Positions 35,023 through 44,793 of a DNA stretch of 64,000 bases are shown piece after piece (the stretch's first letter is position 1; each line of letters starts with the position of its first letter). The stretch is taken from positions 62,001-126,000 of the forward strand of contig NZ_CP099960.1 of assembly GCF_024137865.1 (NCBI RefSeq), given 5' to 3'. The notes beneath the pieces were generated by a model that did no database searches, was not told where the DNA came from, and worked only from the letters and a program-made list of their open reading frames with translations. This DNA is from Moraxella sp. FZFQ2102 (GTDB lineage Bacteria; Pseudomonadota; Gammaproteobacteria; Pseudomonadales; Moraxellaceae). The translations under genes were made by a program, and so were the position numbers.

Positions 35023-36093
35023 TTACAACGCAGCCAACACCGCCTCGCCCATTGCCGAGCATGACACGAGCGTTGTGCCATCTTCATAGATATCCGCAGT
35101 ACGCAGACCCTGCTCAAGCACTTTGCCGACAGCATCTTCTACTTGCTTGGCGCGCGCTTCATCGCCTAGGCTGTAGCGAAGCAGCATCGCCAGAGACAAA
35201 ATGGTCGCCAATGGGTTCGCCTTATCTTGACCTGCGATATCAGGCGCTGAGCCGTGGCTTGGCTCGTACAAGCCTTTGCCATTTTCATCTAGGCTTGCCG
35301 ATGGTAGCATACCGATAGAGCCTGTCAGCATTGATGCTTGGTCGGATAGAATATCACCAAAGATATTGCCCGTCGCTACGACATCAAATTGCTTCGGCGC
35401 TTTGACCAATTGCATTGCGGCATTATCCACATACATATGGCTCAACTCGACATCTGGATAATTTTTTGCCATTTCGGTAAAGATTTCTTTCCACAATTCA
35501 GTCGCTTCAAGCACATTTGCCTTATCGACAGAACACAGCTTTTTGCCGCGTTTTTGTGCCGCTTCGAACGACACTTTGGCAATACGGCGAATCTCAGACT
35601 CGCTATATTTCATGGTGTTAAAGCCTTCGCGCTCGCCATTTTCAAGTGTGCGGATACCGCGCGGCTCACCAAAATAAATATCGCCAGTCAGCTCTCGTAC
35701 GATAAGAATATCAAGCCCCGCCACCACTTCAGGTTTCAAGGTTGATGCATTGGCAAGCTCTTTATACAAAATTGCAGGGCGTAAATTTGCAAATAAATTC
35801 AAGTCCTTACGAATGGCAAGTAGCCCACGCTCAGGACGCAATGGACGCTCTAAATTGTCATATTGTGGCGAGCCGACCGCACCCAGTAGCACCGCATCTG
35901 CCTTACGCACAACTTCTTGGGTTTCGGCAGGATATGGTGAGCCATAGGCATCATAGGCTTCACCGCCCAATTTGGCGTATTCATAACTGACATCCAAGCC
36001 ATCGGCAATCAGTTTATCTAGCACTTTCACCGCTTGGGCAACGATTTCAGGCCCGATACCATCACCGTTTAAAATTGCAATGTGTTTGCTCAT
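35023..36093 (-). CDS. leuB: 3-isopropylmalate dehydrogenase
   Basis: NAD-dependent oxidative decarboxylation of 3-isopropylmalate to 2-oxoisocaproate in leucine synthesis, 356 residues. Motifs are [12 protein letters not shown] at the N-terminus, [35 protein letters not shown], the substrate-binding region VDNAAMQLV and [14 protein letters not shown]. It lies 63 bases after leuD on the same strand. Its base composition is like the bulk of the window, unlike leuC, ecsC and leuD upstream, which are richer in A+T. Confidence 0.96.
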   Translation of the reverse strand: MSKHIAILNGDGIGPEIVAQAVKVLDKLIADGLDVSYEYAKLGGEAYDAYGSPYPAETQEVVRKADAVLLGAVGSPQYDNLERPLRPERGLLAIRKDLNLFANLRPAILYKELANASTLKPEVVAGLDILIVRELTGDIYFGEPRGIRTLENGEREGFNTMKYSESEIRRIAKVSFEAAQKRGKKLCSVDKANVLEATELWKEIFTEMAKNYPDVELSHMYVDNAAMQLVKAPKQFDVVATGNIFGDILSDQASMLTGSIGMLPSASLDENGKGLYEPSHGSAPDIAGQDKANPLATILSLAMLLRYSLGDEARAKQVEDAVGKVLEQGLRTADIYEDGTTLVSCSAMGEAVLAAL

Positions 36094-36156
36094 TGTTATT
36101 TCCTTAAAATTAAAACAAGTTAAGGGCGAAAACCACCCTTAACTCTCAACTGACAA

Positions 36157-36804
36157 TTATGCCAAATCCTTAAACACCCACGGTCTATCCGCACGGGCTT
36201 TTTCTTCAAAGGCACGAATACTATCGCTATCTTGTAAGGTTAAACCAATATCATCTAAACCATTTAACAGGCAGTGTTTACGAAACGCATCGACTTCAAA
36301 ATGATACTCTTTTCCTGATGGCGAAATTACTTTTTGATTTCGTAAATCAACGGTTAATGTAAAACCAACATTTGCTTCACAGTCTTTAAATAGCTCATCA
36401 ACTTCGCTTTCAGTTAAGATGACAGGCAACATACCGTTTTTAAAGCTATTATTAAAGAAAATATCGGCATAGCTTGGGGCAATAACGGTACGGAATCCAT
36501 ATTCATTTAATGCCCAAGGCGCGTGTTCACGGCTTGAACCACAACCAAAATTACTGCGAGTCAGCAAAATGGTTGCCCCTTGATAACGCTCTTGGTTGAG
36601 CACAAAGTCAGGATTTTTTGGGCGTTTAGCAATATCTTGTCCCAAATAGCCTTCATCAAGGTAGCGTAATTCATCAAATAAATTATCGCCAAAACCTGTG
36701 CGTTTAATGGATTTTAAAAACTGTTTTGGGATAATTAAGTCTGTATCCACATTGGCACGGTCAAGCGGTGCAACAATGCCTGTTTCAATGGTGTATTTTT
36801 TCAT
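36157..36804 (-). CDS. leuD: Isopropylmalate isomerase small subunit
   Basis: Small subunit of the LeuCD [4Fe-4S] isomerase that interconverts 2- and 3-isopropylmalate, 215 residues. Motifs are the N-terminal [36 protein letters not shown] and [15 protein letters not shown]. It lies 42 bases after the EcsC-family gene. Codon use favours A/T-ending codons (many tta and aaa) compared with leuB. Confidence 0.95.
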   Translation of the reverse strand: MKKYTIETGIVAPLDRANVDTDLIIPKQFLKSIKRTGFGDNLFDELRYLDEGYLGQDIAKRPKNPDFVLNQERYQGATILLTRSNFGCGSSREHAPWALNEYGFRTVIAPSYADIFFNNSFKNGMLPVILTESEVDELFKDCEANVGFTLTVDLRNQKVISPSGKEYHFEVDAFRKHCLLNGLDDIGLTLQDSDSIRAFEEKARADRPWVFKDLA

Positions 36805-36846
36805 GCACTAAACCTATAAAATTATTTGTAAAAAAAGATACTTAAT

Positions 36847-37653
36847 TCAGTTTACTTCTTTAAAACTACCTTCAAAAACTTCCGGCATTTGTTTTTTAAG
36901 ATTTTTTAAATCATCCGAAATCTCTTTATCGGTGTATTCTACTGCCACATCAAAAGTTTCATACAACCTTTTACTCATCTTATCCATAGATGCATAAGTA
37001 ATTCCACCCGAAATAATACCGCCCATAACAGGAATAGCCTTAGAAACACCTTTTGCAAAAGTATCTTTTGTTAATTTAATACCAATCATTCCTACAATTT
37101 TTTTTACCAATGGGTAATACCATGTTTTGGTTAATGCCATTTGTGGCAATTTTTTAAGAGCCTGCTTTGATAAATTTCCTGCTGTTAATCGTGTTAATTG
37201 GGATGCTCCGCCAATGCCAAACATAACACCCAGGAATAACATTAATTCATGTTCAACTTTTTCATGATTCAAAACATCGCCATTCCAAAAATCTTGATAG
37301 CCATAGATATAGGCAATTTCTTGAGCTAAACGCAAATTAAAGGCAAAGAATTGTAATAAATCAGCAGGCACTGTCGCCGCCATTGCCAATCCACCAGGCA
37401 GGCCTGCCAAAAAAGAACCGCCAGAGCACATTAACTTTCTTTTGTTAGCAACCATTATGGCAATTTTTTTAGCTTCCTTTTGAGAAATCAAGCCTGATGC
37501 GATTGGGCCTTTTTCGATCAATAACGAAATATCGGATTGTTTAACTTTACCTTTAAAAACATCAAGTAAAAAGGCATTTCGCTCAACTTTAATGCCAGGC
37601 AAAGCCAACGACTTCTCGATCAGCTCATAGGTGATATTTGATTCATTTGACAC
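36847..37653 (-). CDS. EcsC-family protein inside the leu operon
   Basis: A 268-residue protein that I assign to the EcsC family (PF12787), based on the glycine-rich block FLAGLPGGLAMAATVPADLL and LRLAQEIAYIYGYQDF. It has several moderately hydrophobic segments, including MLFLGVMFGIGGASQL and AIPVMGGIISGGITYA, and may associate with membranes. EcsC of Bacillus is encoded with an ABC transporter but has no clear function. Here it lies between leuC (67-base gap) and leuD (42-base gap), which is not a usual place. It is A+T-rich. It probably arrived as an insertion, and any link to leucine synthesis is unproven. Confidence 0.75.
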   Translation of the reverse strand: MSNESNITYELIEKSLALPGIKVERNAFLLDVFKGKVKQSDISLLIEKGPIASGLISQKEAKKIAIMVANKRKLMCSGGSFLAGLPGGLAMAATVPADLLQFFAFNLRLAQEIAYIYGYQDFWNGDVLNHEKVEHELMLFLGVMFGIGGASQLTRLTAGNLSKQALKKLPQMALTKTWYYPLVKKIVGMIGIKLTKDTFAKGVSKAIPVMGGIISGGITYASMDKMSKRLYETFDVAVEYTDKEISDDLKNLKKQMPEVFEGSFKEVN

Positions 37654-37720
37654 AACAATACTCCAATAAAGTTAAAGGTAAGATAATACATTCTAACACA
37701 GATTATCTTATTTTATTGTT

Positions 37721-39139
37721 TCAAAAACTTCTCACATCAACAAAATGCCCTGCAATCGCTGCTGCGGCTGCCATCGCTGGACTCACTAAATGTGTACGAC
37801 CGCCATTACCTTGACGACCTTCAAAGTTACGGTTACTGGTACTAGCACAATGTTCACCTGCTTGTAATTTATCCGCATTCATCGCAAGGCACATTGAGCA
37901 CCCCGGTTCACGCCATTCAAAACCTGCATCGATAAAGATTTTATCTAATCCTTCTTCTTCTGCTTGTTTTTTAACCAGACCAGACCCCGGAACAACCATC
38001 GCTTGTTTAATGGTATCAGCAACTTTACGTCCTTTTACCACTTCAGCCGCCGCACGGATATCTTCAATGCGTGAATTGGTGCAAGAGCCAATAAATACTC
38101 GGTCAAGCTTAATGTCGGCCAGTGTCTGTCCTGCGGTTAAGCCCATATATTGGTAAGCACGTGTCCAGTCATTTTTTTGTACATCGTCTTTTGCTTGCTC
38201 AAGGGTTGGTACATTTTGCGTTACTGGAATGACCATTTCAGGTGATGTTCCCCATGAAACTTGTGGCTCAATCTCTTCGCCTTGCATTACAATTACGGTA
38301 TCAAAATGTGCATCATCATCAGAATGTAAGGTATTCCAATATGCTACGGCTTTGTCCCAGTCTGCACCTGTTGGGGCATACGGACGACCCTTAACATATT
38401 CAATGGTTTTATCATCAACCGCAACTAAGCCGACTCTCGCTCCGCCTTCGATTGCCATATTGCAAACGGTCATACGTCCTTCAATAGACATATCACGGAA
38501 CACTTGTCCACCAAATTCGATAGCGTGTCCTGTTCCGCCTGCTGTACCAATTTTACCAATGATGGCAAGTACCACATCTTTAGGGGTGACGCCTTTACCA
38601 AGTTTGCCGTCCACACGAACCAGCATATTTTTCATTTTCTTTTGCACAAGGCATTGTGTTGCTAAAACGTGTTCAACTTCACTGGTACCAATACCATGAG
38701 CTAAACAGCCAAACGCCCCATGTGTTGCAGTATGGCTATCTCCACACACAACGGTCATTCCCGGCAAGGTCAAGCCTTGTTCTGGCCCTACAACATGGAC
38801 GATACCTTGACGAATGTCATTAATGGTAAATTCGGTGATGTTGAATTTTTGGCAATTTTCGTCCAAAGTTTGTACTTGAATGCGTGAAGTTTCGTCTTTA
38901 ATGCCGCTCACACCCTCGCTGCGCTCTTTGGCAGATGTCGGAACATTGTGGTCAGGTGTTGCCACATTTGCCGATAAACGCCAAGGTTTGCGACCTGCTA
39001 ATTCTAAGCCTTCAAATGCTTGTGGTGATGTTACTTCGTGTAATAATTGGCGGTCAATGTAAATTAAGCTTGAGCCATCATCGCGGCTTGCCACCAAGTG
39101 ATCATCCCAAAGTTTATCATAAAGCGTTCTGCCTGCCAT
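37721..39139 (-). CDS. leuC: Isopropylmalate isomerase large subunit
   Basis: Large, [4Fe-4S]-carrying subunit of the leucine-pathway isomerase, 472 residues. Motifs are [40 protein letters not shown], the cluster cysteines in [14 protein letters not shown] and [11 protein letters not shown], and [20 protein letters not shown] good ribosome-binding site (aggagtgc) precedes the ATG. It heads the leuC-ecsC-leuD-leuB operon. Compared with neighbours its DNA is richer in A+T. A LysR-type site and promoter candidate lie upstream. Confidence 0.96.
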   Translation of the reverse strand: MAGRTLYDKLWDDHLVASRDDGSSLIYIDRQLLHEVTSPQAFEGLELAGRKPWRLSANVATPDHNVPTSAKERSEGVSGIKDETSRIQVQTLDENCQKFNITEFTINDIRQGIVHVVGPEQGLTLPGMTVVCGDSHTATHGAFGCLAHGIGTSEVEHVLATQCLVQKKMKNMLVRVDGKLGKGVTPKDVVLAIIGKIGTAGGTGHAIEFGGQVFRDMSIEGRMTVCNMAIEGGARVGLVAVDDKTIEYVKGRPYAPTGADWDKAVAYWNTLHSDDDAHFDTVIVMQGEEIEPQVSWGTSPEMVIPVTQNVPTLEQAKDDVQKNDWTRAYQYMGLTAGQTLADIKLDRVFIGSCTNSRIEDIRAAAEVVKGRKVADTIKQAMVVPGSGLVKKQAEEEGLDKIFIDAGFEWREPGCSMCLAMNADKLQAGEHCASTSNRNFEGRQGNGGRTHLVSPAMAAAAAIAGHFVDVRSF

Positions 39140-39205
39140 TTTGCACTCCTAAATGGTTGGTAATTTAAAATTAATAAATAATCAAACTTAGCATTATCAT
39201 GGAAA

Positions 39206-39262
39206 ATTAAATACAAATCAACATCATGTCAATCACAACTTTGCTGTATGCGGTATGCGCAT
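39206..39262 (-). promoter_or_regulatory. leuC promoter with LysR-type binding site
   Basis: On the minus strand a -35 TTGACA (39227-39232) and -10-like TTTAAT (39206-39211) are 15 bases apart, a short spacer. Just upstream, 39248-39262 holds the inverted repeat atgcg-gtatg-cgcat, which is a T-N11-A LysR box. Its centre is about 56 bases before the expected transcript start, where activators of this family bind. The LysR gene at 40089 is a natural candidate regulator. The rest of 39263-39542 is A+T-rich with no gene that I can support. Confidence 0.5.
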
Positions 39263-39542
39263 CATCCAATGGTACAGCAATTCATCCGCCACAATCATTA
39301 GCTATAGTTTAATAGATATACGCAATTATAGCAAAAATAAATCCATAATTATAATTTATTATTTTTATGTATTTAATAACCTTTTGGAATTGATAAACCT
39401 GCCGATCATTGCGCGGTTACACTTTTTGTGTTATTTTATGATAAGGTTTATAAATTTCAATGAAACTTGTACAACTTGCGATAACCAGTCAAAATTCATT
39501 GATTTGATTTATAAACTGTTCATTATTCTTAAAGGAATAGCC

Positions 39543-39848
39543 ATGCTATATTTGGTTTCTGCGATTTTGATCGCACTTGTTTTTGTGATTAGTTTTATCA
39601 TTGTACGAAAAATCGCCAATCAGCACGCCGAAAAACTCGTCACACGCATCTGTGCTGTTGGTTTTGTACTACAGATCATTGTCAATTGGCTGTTCTTAGG
39701 CGCAGGCATGGTGCACAACCCTTTTGCCGAGCAGGTATCTGTTGAGCAGACAAGTATTGCCTTTTTAATCTTGTGCTTGGTCAGCATTTTCTGCTATGGC
39801 TCGCTGTTACTGATTTTATATAAAGCACATGAATTTTATCATGATTGA
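39543..39848 (+). CDS. Small integral membrane protein
   Basis: A 101-residue protein that I do not recognise. I start it at the ATG at 39543, which has aaaggaatagcc before it; the frame extends upstream but that sequence is A+T-rich and not protein-like. It has three hydrophobic helices: MLYLVSAILIALVFVISFII, VGFVLQIIVNWLFLGAG and TSIAFLILCLVSIFCYGSLL. A positively charged loop (VRKIANQHAEK) follows helix 1. It lies between leuC (divergent) and the LysR gene. The 240 bases to the LysR start hold nothing else recognisable. Confidence 0.7.
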   Translation: MLYLVSAILIALVFVISFIIVRKIANQHAEKLVTRICAVGFVLQIIVNWLFLGAGMVHNPFAEQVSVEQTSIAFLILCLVSIFCYGSLLLILYKAHEFYHD

Positions 39849-40088
39849 TCGCTAATATGTCATCAAGCAGTCAATAAATAGACCGATGTCTCTCATTTGC
39901 TATTTCCAAGAAATTATCATTGCAAAACTTTTTGGAATATATTAAGCTATTCATAGGAAAATATGGTGAATTAACCAAATAATCAATCAGCCAACTTGCA
40001 TTGACTTGGTATGGCTAAGCCACTGCAGGCAATTGATCATACCGTTAATCACCGCTGTCTTTGCCCTGTGCAAATTTAGGATGATACT

Positions 40089-40985
40089 ATGAATACGACC
40101 AACCTTGCCACTTTCGTCGCCGTCATGCAAACAGGCAGCATCTCAGGCGCTGCCGAAAAGCTGTACATCACCCAACCTGCGGTGAGTAAACGCATCAAAA
40201 ATCTTGAAGATGAATTTGGCACGGTGCTATTTGACACCGTGGGTCGCAGCATCATCCCTACTGCTGCAGCACATGATTTATTGCCGTTTGTGCGTCGTTG
40301 GCTTGATGATTATGAAGCGTGCAAAGCCAGCCTGCAGCATGCCAAAGAAGTAGCATCGGGTCGCTTGGTCATCGGTACAAGTCATCATATTGGCTTACAT
40401 CACCTTGCACCTGTGCTAAAAAGATTTATCCAAACTTATCCTGCGGTACAGCTCGAAGTGCGGTTTGTTGATTCTGAAGAGGCGCATAAAGCAGTACTTG
40501 AAGGTGAGATCGCCCTTGCCTTTTTGACACTACCGCCGACCTTTGATCGTAGGCTCAATTACCACACACTGTGGAGCGATCCTTTATATTTCGTCACAGG
40601 GACACTAAGCCCGCTTGCCCAAAAATCCAAAGTCAGCCTACTGCAGCTTGCGCATTATCCTGCGATTTTACCTGCGGCGAATACTTTCACCAGTCAGATC
40701 ACCTTGGCAGAATTTGCCAAGCACAATCTGCGCCCTTATGCGACGATGAGCACCAATCCATTGGAATCTATCCGCATGCTTGTTTCGGTGGGTTTGGGTT
40801 GGTCGGTACTGCCTGAGACTTTGATTAATCAGGATTTGATTAAAATTGATATGGCAGAAAATATCGAACTTCAGCGGCATTTGGGTGTGGTGACCAATCC
40901 GAATTTGACGCGCTCAGCCAGTATGCAAGCGCTCTTATCGATGTTGTCGATTGATGACAAATCCGATAATCCAGTGTTGTTATAG
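40089..40985 (+). CDS. LysR-type transcriptional regulator
   Basis: A 298-residue LysR regulator. The N-terminal winged helix-turn-helix is clear (TFVAVMQTGSISGAAEKLYI, TQPAVSKRIKNLEDEFG). The effector domain follows from about residue 90 (SGRLVIGTSHHIGLHHLAPV). It is divergent to the leucine operon with one small gene between, and a LysR box lies before leuC. In some pseudomonads and Acinetobacter a LysR gene also sits beside leuC, so control of leucine synthesis is a fair guess. Oddly, its stop codon is supplied by the end of a MITE-like repeat. Confidence 0.85.
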   Translation: MNTTNLATFVAVMQTGSISGAAEKLYITQPAVSKRIKNLEDEFGTVLFDTVGRSIIPTAAAHDLLPFVRRWLDDYEACKASLQHAKEVASGRLVIGTSHHIGLHHLAPVLKRFIQTYPAVQLEVRFVDSEEAHKAVLEGEIALAFLTLPPTFDRRLNYHTLWSDPLYFVTGTLSPLAQKSKVSLLQLAHYPAILPAANTFTSQITLAEFAKHNLRPYATMSTNPLESIRMLVSVGLGWSVLPETLINQDLIKIDMAENIELQRHLGVVTNPNLTRSASMQALLSMLSIDDKSDNPVLL

Positions 40986-41084
40986 CCTGTCAACTTTGAA
41001 ATAATACTCAAGTCAAACTGACTTGTAGCACTACTTGTACAACTTCGCTCGTTTTTTAGCTCTTTTCAAATTTGTTTGATTATA
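40981..41084. repeat. MITE-like dispersed repeat, copy 2
   Basis: Inverted copy of the element at 9187-9292. It begins tatagcctgtcaactttgaa and ends near ttgattata. Conserved inner blocks are ataatact, cttgtag, acttgtacaactt and gctcgttt. Its first bases (TATAG) contain the TAG stop of the upstream LysR gene at 40983-40985. Confidence 0.75.
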
Positions 41085-41113
41085 TCATTAATCACTTAGA
41101 AAAACAGATGAAA

Positions 41114-41150
41114 AAAATACCAATGTCGTCAATATACGCATTGGTATTTT
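41114..41150. terminator. Bidirectional terminator between LysR gene and ruvA
   Basis: Stem aaaataccaatg / cattggtatttt with a 13-base loop between two convergent genes, with A-rich and T-rich flanks. Confidence 0.85.
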
Positions 41151-41186
41151 TATAAAATTTAACTTTTAAAGCCAGATTTTAAAAAC

Positions 41187-41804
41187 TTAAAACCCTGACA
41201 ATTGGCGTAAAGCTGCTTTTAATAAAGCTTGGGTGGTCGTTACATCATCAGATTGTGCTGCTTTGATCGCTGCTTGAGCTTCTTTTTCTTTATAACCAAG
41301 GCTGATCAAGGCACTTTCTACTTCAGCAATGATTTGCATCGGATTGGCTGATGTGGTATCGGCAAACAAACCATCGCTTGGCTCTGCACTCATATCACCA
41401 AATTCTGCCAATTTGCCCTTTAAATCAAGAATGATGCGCTGAGCGGTTTTTTTACCGATACCCGGTACGCGCACCAAGGCGACATCATTATCTTGATCGA
41501 CCGCGCGTTTGATTTCGCTTGCGGTTAAGGTTGAGAGCATGGCAACTGCCATTTTTGCGCCCACACCATTGATTTTAATCAATTTACGAAACACATCGCG
41601 GTCTTGCTTATCAATAAAGCCAAACAAGCTGTGCGCATCTTCGCGCACCACCAGATGTGTATAAACACTGATGTGATTGCCCAAAATCAATTGGCAAAAA
41701 GACGGGATCGGCAATTCAATCTCATAGCCCACCCCACCTGCTGTCATCACGCAGGCGACAGGCGCATTCAGCGAATGCACCTGCCCTGTAATCATGCCGA
41801 TCAT
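41187..41804 (-). CDS. ruvA: Holliday junction helicase subunit RuvA
   Basis: DNA-binding tetramer subunit that holds Holliday junctions and recruits RuvB, 205 residues. Domain I is seen in MIGMITGQV and VVREDAHSLFGF. The two helix-hairpin-helix motifs are KLIKINGVGAKMAVAML and ALVRVPGIGKKTAQRII. Domain III, which contacts RuvB, is at the C-terminus (SALISLGYKEKEAQAAI). It starts directly after the fba stop. ruvB is not next to it here, as its 3' neighbour is a terminator. Confidence 0.95.
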   Translation of the reverse strand: MIGMITGQVHSLNAPVACVMTAGGVGYEIELPIPSFCQLILGNHISVYTHLVVREDAHSLFGFIDKQDRDVFRKLIKINGVGAKMAVAMLSTLTASEIKRAVDQDNDVALVRVPGIGKKTAQRIILDLKGKLAEFGDMSAEPSDGLFADTTSANPMQIIAEVESALISLGYKEKEAQAAIKAAQSDDVTTTQALLKAALRQLSGF

Positions 41805-42842
41805 TTATTTATAATACCCGACCATCGACTCTAGGCTGATTGGGCGGATCTTGCTGGCATTACCCGCTGCGCCAAAGGCTTCATAGCGTGCCACACAGAT
41901 CTCTTCCATCGCTTTCATCGATGCTGCTAAGTATTTACGCGGATCAAATTCAGCAGGATGCTCGTTCATGAACTTACGAATCGCACCAGTAGATGCTAGG
42001 CGCAGGTCGGTATCGATGTTGATTTTACGCACGCCATGCTTGATGGCATCGACCAACTGCTCAACTGGCACGCCATAAGTTTCACCGATAGCACCGCCGT
42101 TTTCGTTGATGATTTTTAGCCATTCTTGTGGCACTGAGCTTGAGCCATGCATGACAAGATGGGTGTTTGGCAGTGCTTCGTGAATTTCTTTGATGCGATT
42201 GATCGCTAGGATGTCACCTGTTGGTGGGCGCGTGAATTTGTACGCACCATGTGAAGTACCGACAGCAATAGCAAGCGCATCGACATTGGTATCAGCGACA
42301 AACTGACGCGCTTCTTCGACAGAAGTCAATAGCTGACTGTGGTCAAGCACACCTTCTGCACCCACACCGTCTTCTTCGCCCGCCATACCAGTCTCAAGAC
42401 TACCTAGACAGCCGATTTCGCCTTCGACAGACACGCCACACGCATGAGCCATTTTCACCACTTCGCGAGTCACGCTGACATTATAGTCATAATCTGCTGG
42501 GGTTTTGCCGTCTTCTTTTAACGAGCCATCCATCATCACTGAGCTAAAACCAAGCTGAATTGAGCGTTGGCACACTGCAGGACTAGTGCCATGGTCTTGG
42601 TGCATAACCACAGGAATGTGTGGCCACTCTTCGATAGCTGATAGGATTAGATGACGCAAAAATGGCGCACCTGCGTATTTGCGCGCACCTGCCGATGCCT
42701 GCACGATAACCGGTGAATCGGTCTTGTCCGCTGCCATCATGATGGCGCGCATCTGCTCAAGGTTATTGACATTAAATGCCGGCAAGCCATAAGCGTGCTC
42801 ACCTGCATGATCCAGTAGTTGGCGTAGTGAAACCAGTGCCAT
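41805..42842 (-). CDS. fba: Class II fructose-bisphosphate aldolase
   Basis: Zinc-dependent aldolase of glycolysis and gluconeogenesis, 345 residues. It is the Calvin-cycle subtype ([20 protein letters not shown]), which occurs widely in proteobacteria. Metal and substrate motifs are [46 protein letters not shown] and [10 protein letters not shown]. It shares the strand with pgk upstream, with a small lipoprotein gene between, and abuts ruvA. A gggaga ribosome-binding site precedes the ATG. Confidence 0.95.
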   Translation of the reverse strand: MALVSLRQLLDHAGEHAYGLPAFNVNNLEQMRAIMMAADKTDSPVIVQASAGARKYAGAPFLRHLILSAIEEWPHIPVVMHQDHGTSPAVCQRSIQLGFSSVMMDGSLKEDGKTPADYDYNVSVTREVVKMAHACGVSVEGEIGCLGSLETGMAGEEDGVGAEGVLDHSQLLTSVEEARQFVADTNVDALAIAVGTSHGAYKFTRPPTGDILAINRIKEIHEALPNTHLVMHGSSSVPQEWLKIINENGGAIGETYGVPVEQLVDAIKHGVRKINIDTDLRLASTGAIRKFMNEHPAEFDPRKYLAASMKAMEEICVARYEAFGAAGNASKIRPISLESMVGYYK

Positions 42843-42952
42843 GAGTATCTCCCAAATTGGTTTAGAATATGTCCGAAATTTTAGGTCATTTTCAGTGCTG
42901 ATTATAGCAAAATTTTAGCCGCAATGCACTGCAAGTTTGTATAACTGCATAA

Positions 42953-42991
42953 AAAACAGCATTGACAAACGCCGTTCATCAATGCTGTTTT
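42953..42991 (-). terminator. Terminator after small lipoprotein gene
   Basis: Stem aaaacagcattga / tcaatgctgtttt with a 13-base loop. Read on the minus strand it ends in a T tract and lies 17 bases past the lipoprotein stop. Confidence 0.85.
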
Positions 42992-43008
42992 GCCAATCTA
43001 TGATCAGC

Positions 43009-43236
43009 TTAGTATTTTTGATCTTCAGGAACTTTTGCTTCTGCGGTATCAGCGCTTGCTTCTGCAGTTGCTGTCGCTTCATTGGCAGGCGCAACTTCTT
43101 GTGCAGCCGCTTCTGCTTCTTGTGCTACTTGCTCAGTAGCTGGTGCTGCTGGTGCTTCAGCCGCTTTTTCTTCTTGCTTTGAGCAGGCTGCCAGTGCCAA
43201 TGCAGCCACTGCTGCAACCAATGCGATCTTTTTCAT
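43009..43236 (-). CDS. Small Ala/Glu-rich lipoprotein
   Basis: A 75-residue protein with a signal peptide and lipobox (ALALAACS), so lipidated at about Cys18. The mature part is almost entirely Ala, Glu, Pro and Thr (EAEAAAQEVAPANEATATAE), probably disordered or helical and acidic. I know no function for it. It is flanked by pgk upstream and fba downstream but has its own promoter candidate and terminator, so it is a separate unit. Its high composition bias would make database matches unreliable. Confidence 0.75.
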   Translation of the reverse strand: MKKIALVAAVAALALAACSKQEEKAAEAPAAPATEQVAQEAEAAAQEVAPANEATATAEASADTAEAKVPEDQKY

Positions 43237-43293
43237 AATTAATCTCTCTTGTTGATTGCCTGTCCGATGTAGGATTAGTTATTGACACACGAT

Positions 43294-43322
43294 AGTTTAG
43301 CTTGCAAACGCAAATTTGACAA
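43294..43322 (-). promoter_or_regulatory. Promoter of the small lipoprotein gene
   Basis: Minus strand TTGTCA (43317-43322), 17-base spacer and TAAACT (43294-43299), about 58 bases before the lipoprotein ATG. Confidence 0.5.
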
Positions 43323-43383
43323 GTGCAATAGCCAATATGCAACAAAAAGTAACAAAGGCTTGAGTAACGCGTGTCAATACTAA

Positions 43384-44586
43384 TTAATTGTTGCTCTGCT
43401 CTAACGCAGCAATCGCAGGCAAGGTCTTACCCTCGACGAACTCAAGGAACGCGCCGCCGCCTGTTGATAGGTAGCTGACATCGTCTGCCACTTGATATTT
43501 ATCAATCGCTGCCAAAGTATCACCGCCACCTGCGATGCTAAAGCCTGCGCTGTCTTTGACTGCTAATGACAAAATCTTAGTACCAGTGCCAAATTTATCC
43601 ACTTCAAACACGCCCACAGGGCCGTTCCAAAGGATAGTCGCAGCGTTTTTAATGTGATCGGCGATGATATTCGCGCTATTTTCTGAGATGTCTAGAATCA
43701 TATCATTATCACCGATATCAGCGACTGACTTGACCACCGTATCCGCCTTAGCCAGCGAACCTAGAAAATCTTCAAAATCAATCTGTGATTTGTCCGCAAC
43801 CACCACTTCATTTGGTAGCAGAATCTGAGTTTTGCTCATGATTTCTTTAGCGGTGTCGATCAAGTCAGGTTCGTATAGTGATGCACCGACATTCACACCT
43901 GTCGCTGCAAGGAAAGTATTGGCAATACCGCCACCGACGACGATGCTGTCACATTTATCAGCTAGGCTTAATAATACATCCAACTTGGTTGATACTTTTG
44001 AACCACCAACGATCGCAAGTACAGGCGCGGCAGGATTATCAAGCGCGCGCGATAAAGCATTCAGCTCTTCGGTCAATAGATTGCCCGAACAGACAGCTTT
44101 GCCTTGAGCAGCAGCGGCACGAATCACACCTTCGGTCGATGCTTGTGCGCGGTGCGCAGTACCAAAGGCATCCATCACAAAGACATCGCACAGATTGGCA
44201 TATCGCTCAGATAGCTCTTGAGAATTTTTCTTCTCACCAACATTAAAGCGCACATTTTCAAGTAGTACAAGCTCGCCTGTCGCCACTTCTACGCCGTTTA
44301 GATAATCAGTCTCAAAGCGCACTTTGGCATCCAAATGCTTGGCAAGATACTCAGCCACAGGCGCCAAAGAATACTTTGCTTCAGGCTCGCCTTCTGTTGG
44401 GCGACCCAAATGTGACGCCACAAGCACCGCCGCACCTTGTGCCAATGCATCTTTTAGCGTCGGCAAAGCCGCTTGCAATCGCACATCACTGGTGATGACG
44501 CCATCTTTAATCGGCACATTCAAATCTTCACGAATCAATACGCGCTTGGCTGCTAAATCCAGATCTTTCATGGCGACGATAGACAT
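43384..44586 (-). CDS. pgk: Phosphoglycerate kinase
   Basis: Glycolytic kinase making ATP from 1,3-bisphosphoglycerate, 400 residues. Motifs are the N-terminal [69 protein letters not shown] and the C-terminal [13 protein letters not shown] and [12 protein letters not shown]. Lies upstream of fba as is usual, with the lipoprotein gene in between. No epd gene is next to it. Confidence 0.96.
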   Translation of the reverse strand: MSIVAMKDLDLAAKRVLIREDLNVPIKDGVITSDVRLQAALPTLKDALAQGAAVLVASHLGRPTEGEPEAKYSLAPVAEYLAKHLDAKVRFETDYLNGVEVATGELVLLENVRFNVGEKKNSQELSERYANLCDVFVMDAFGTAHRAQASTEGVIRAAAAQGKAVCSGNLLTEELNALSRALDNPAAPVLAIVGGSKVSTKLDVLLSLADKCDSIVVGGGIANTFLAATGVNVGASLYEPDLIDTAKEIMSKTQILLPNEVVVADKSQIDFEDFLGSLAKADTVVKSVADIGDNDMILDISENSANIIADHIKNAATILWNGPVGVFEVDKFGTGTKILSLAVKDSAGFSIAGGGDTLAAIDKYQVADDVSYLSTGGGAFLEFVEGKTLPAIAALEQSNN

Positions 44587-44793
44587 ACTGTATCCTTTTC
44601 TTGGCTAAAAATTGTATAAAAACTGTACAAATTTTGGGGCAAAACTATTCAATCACCCACAAATTTCGCTAAATTATAAAGAAATCAGCCAGTAGTTGCA
44701 ATAATGATAAATTTAGTGAATGCTATGATAAATTTGATAAATATAATAAATGTTTGTAAAAATCACCCATTGATTTGGCAATGATCACATCGA

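Noticed and set aside
38229..38699. 156-codon open frame antisense to leuC
   Set aside because: Shadow of leuC, with no ribosome-binding site or recognisable motif.
39255..39542. Upstream extension of the small membrane protein's reading frame
   Set aside because: The extension is A+T-rich with Ile/Asn/Tyr-heavy, non-protein-like sequence and includes the leuC regulatory site. The ATG at 39543 has a good ribosome-binding site.
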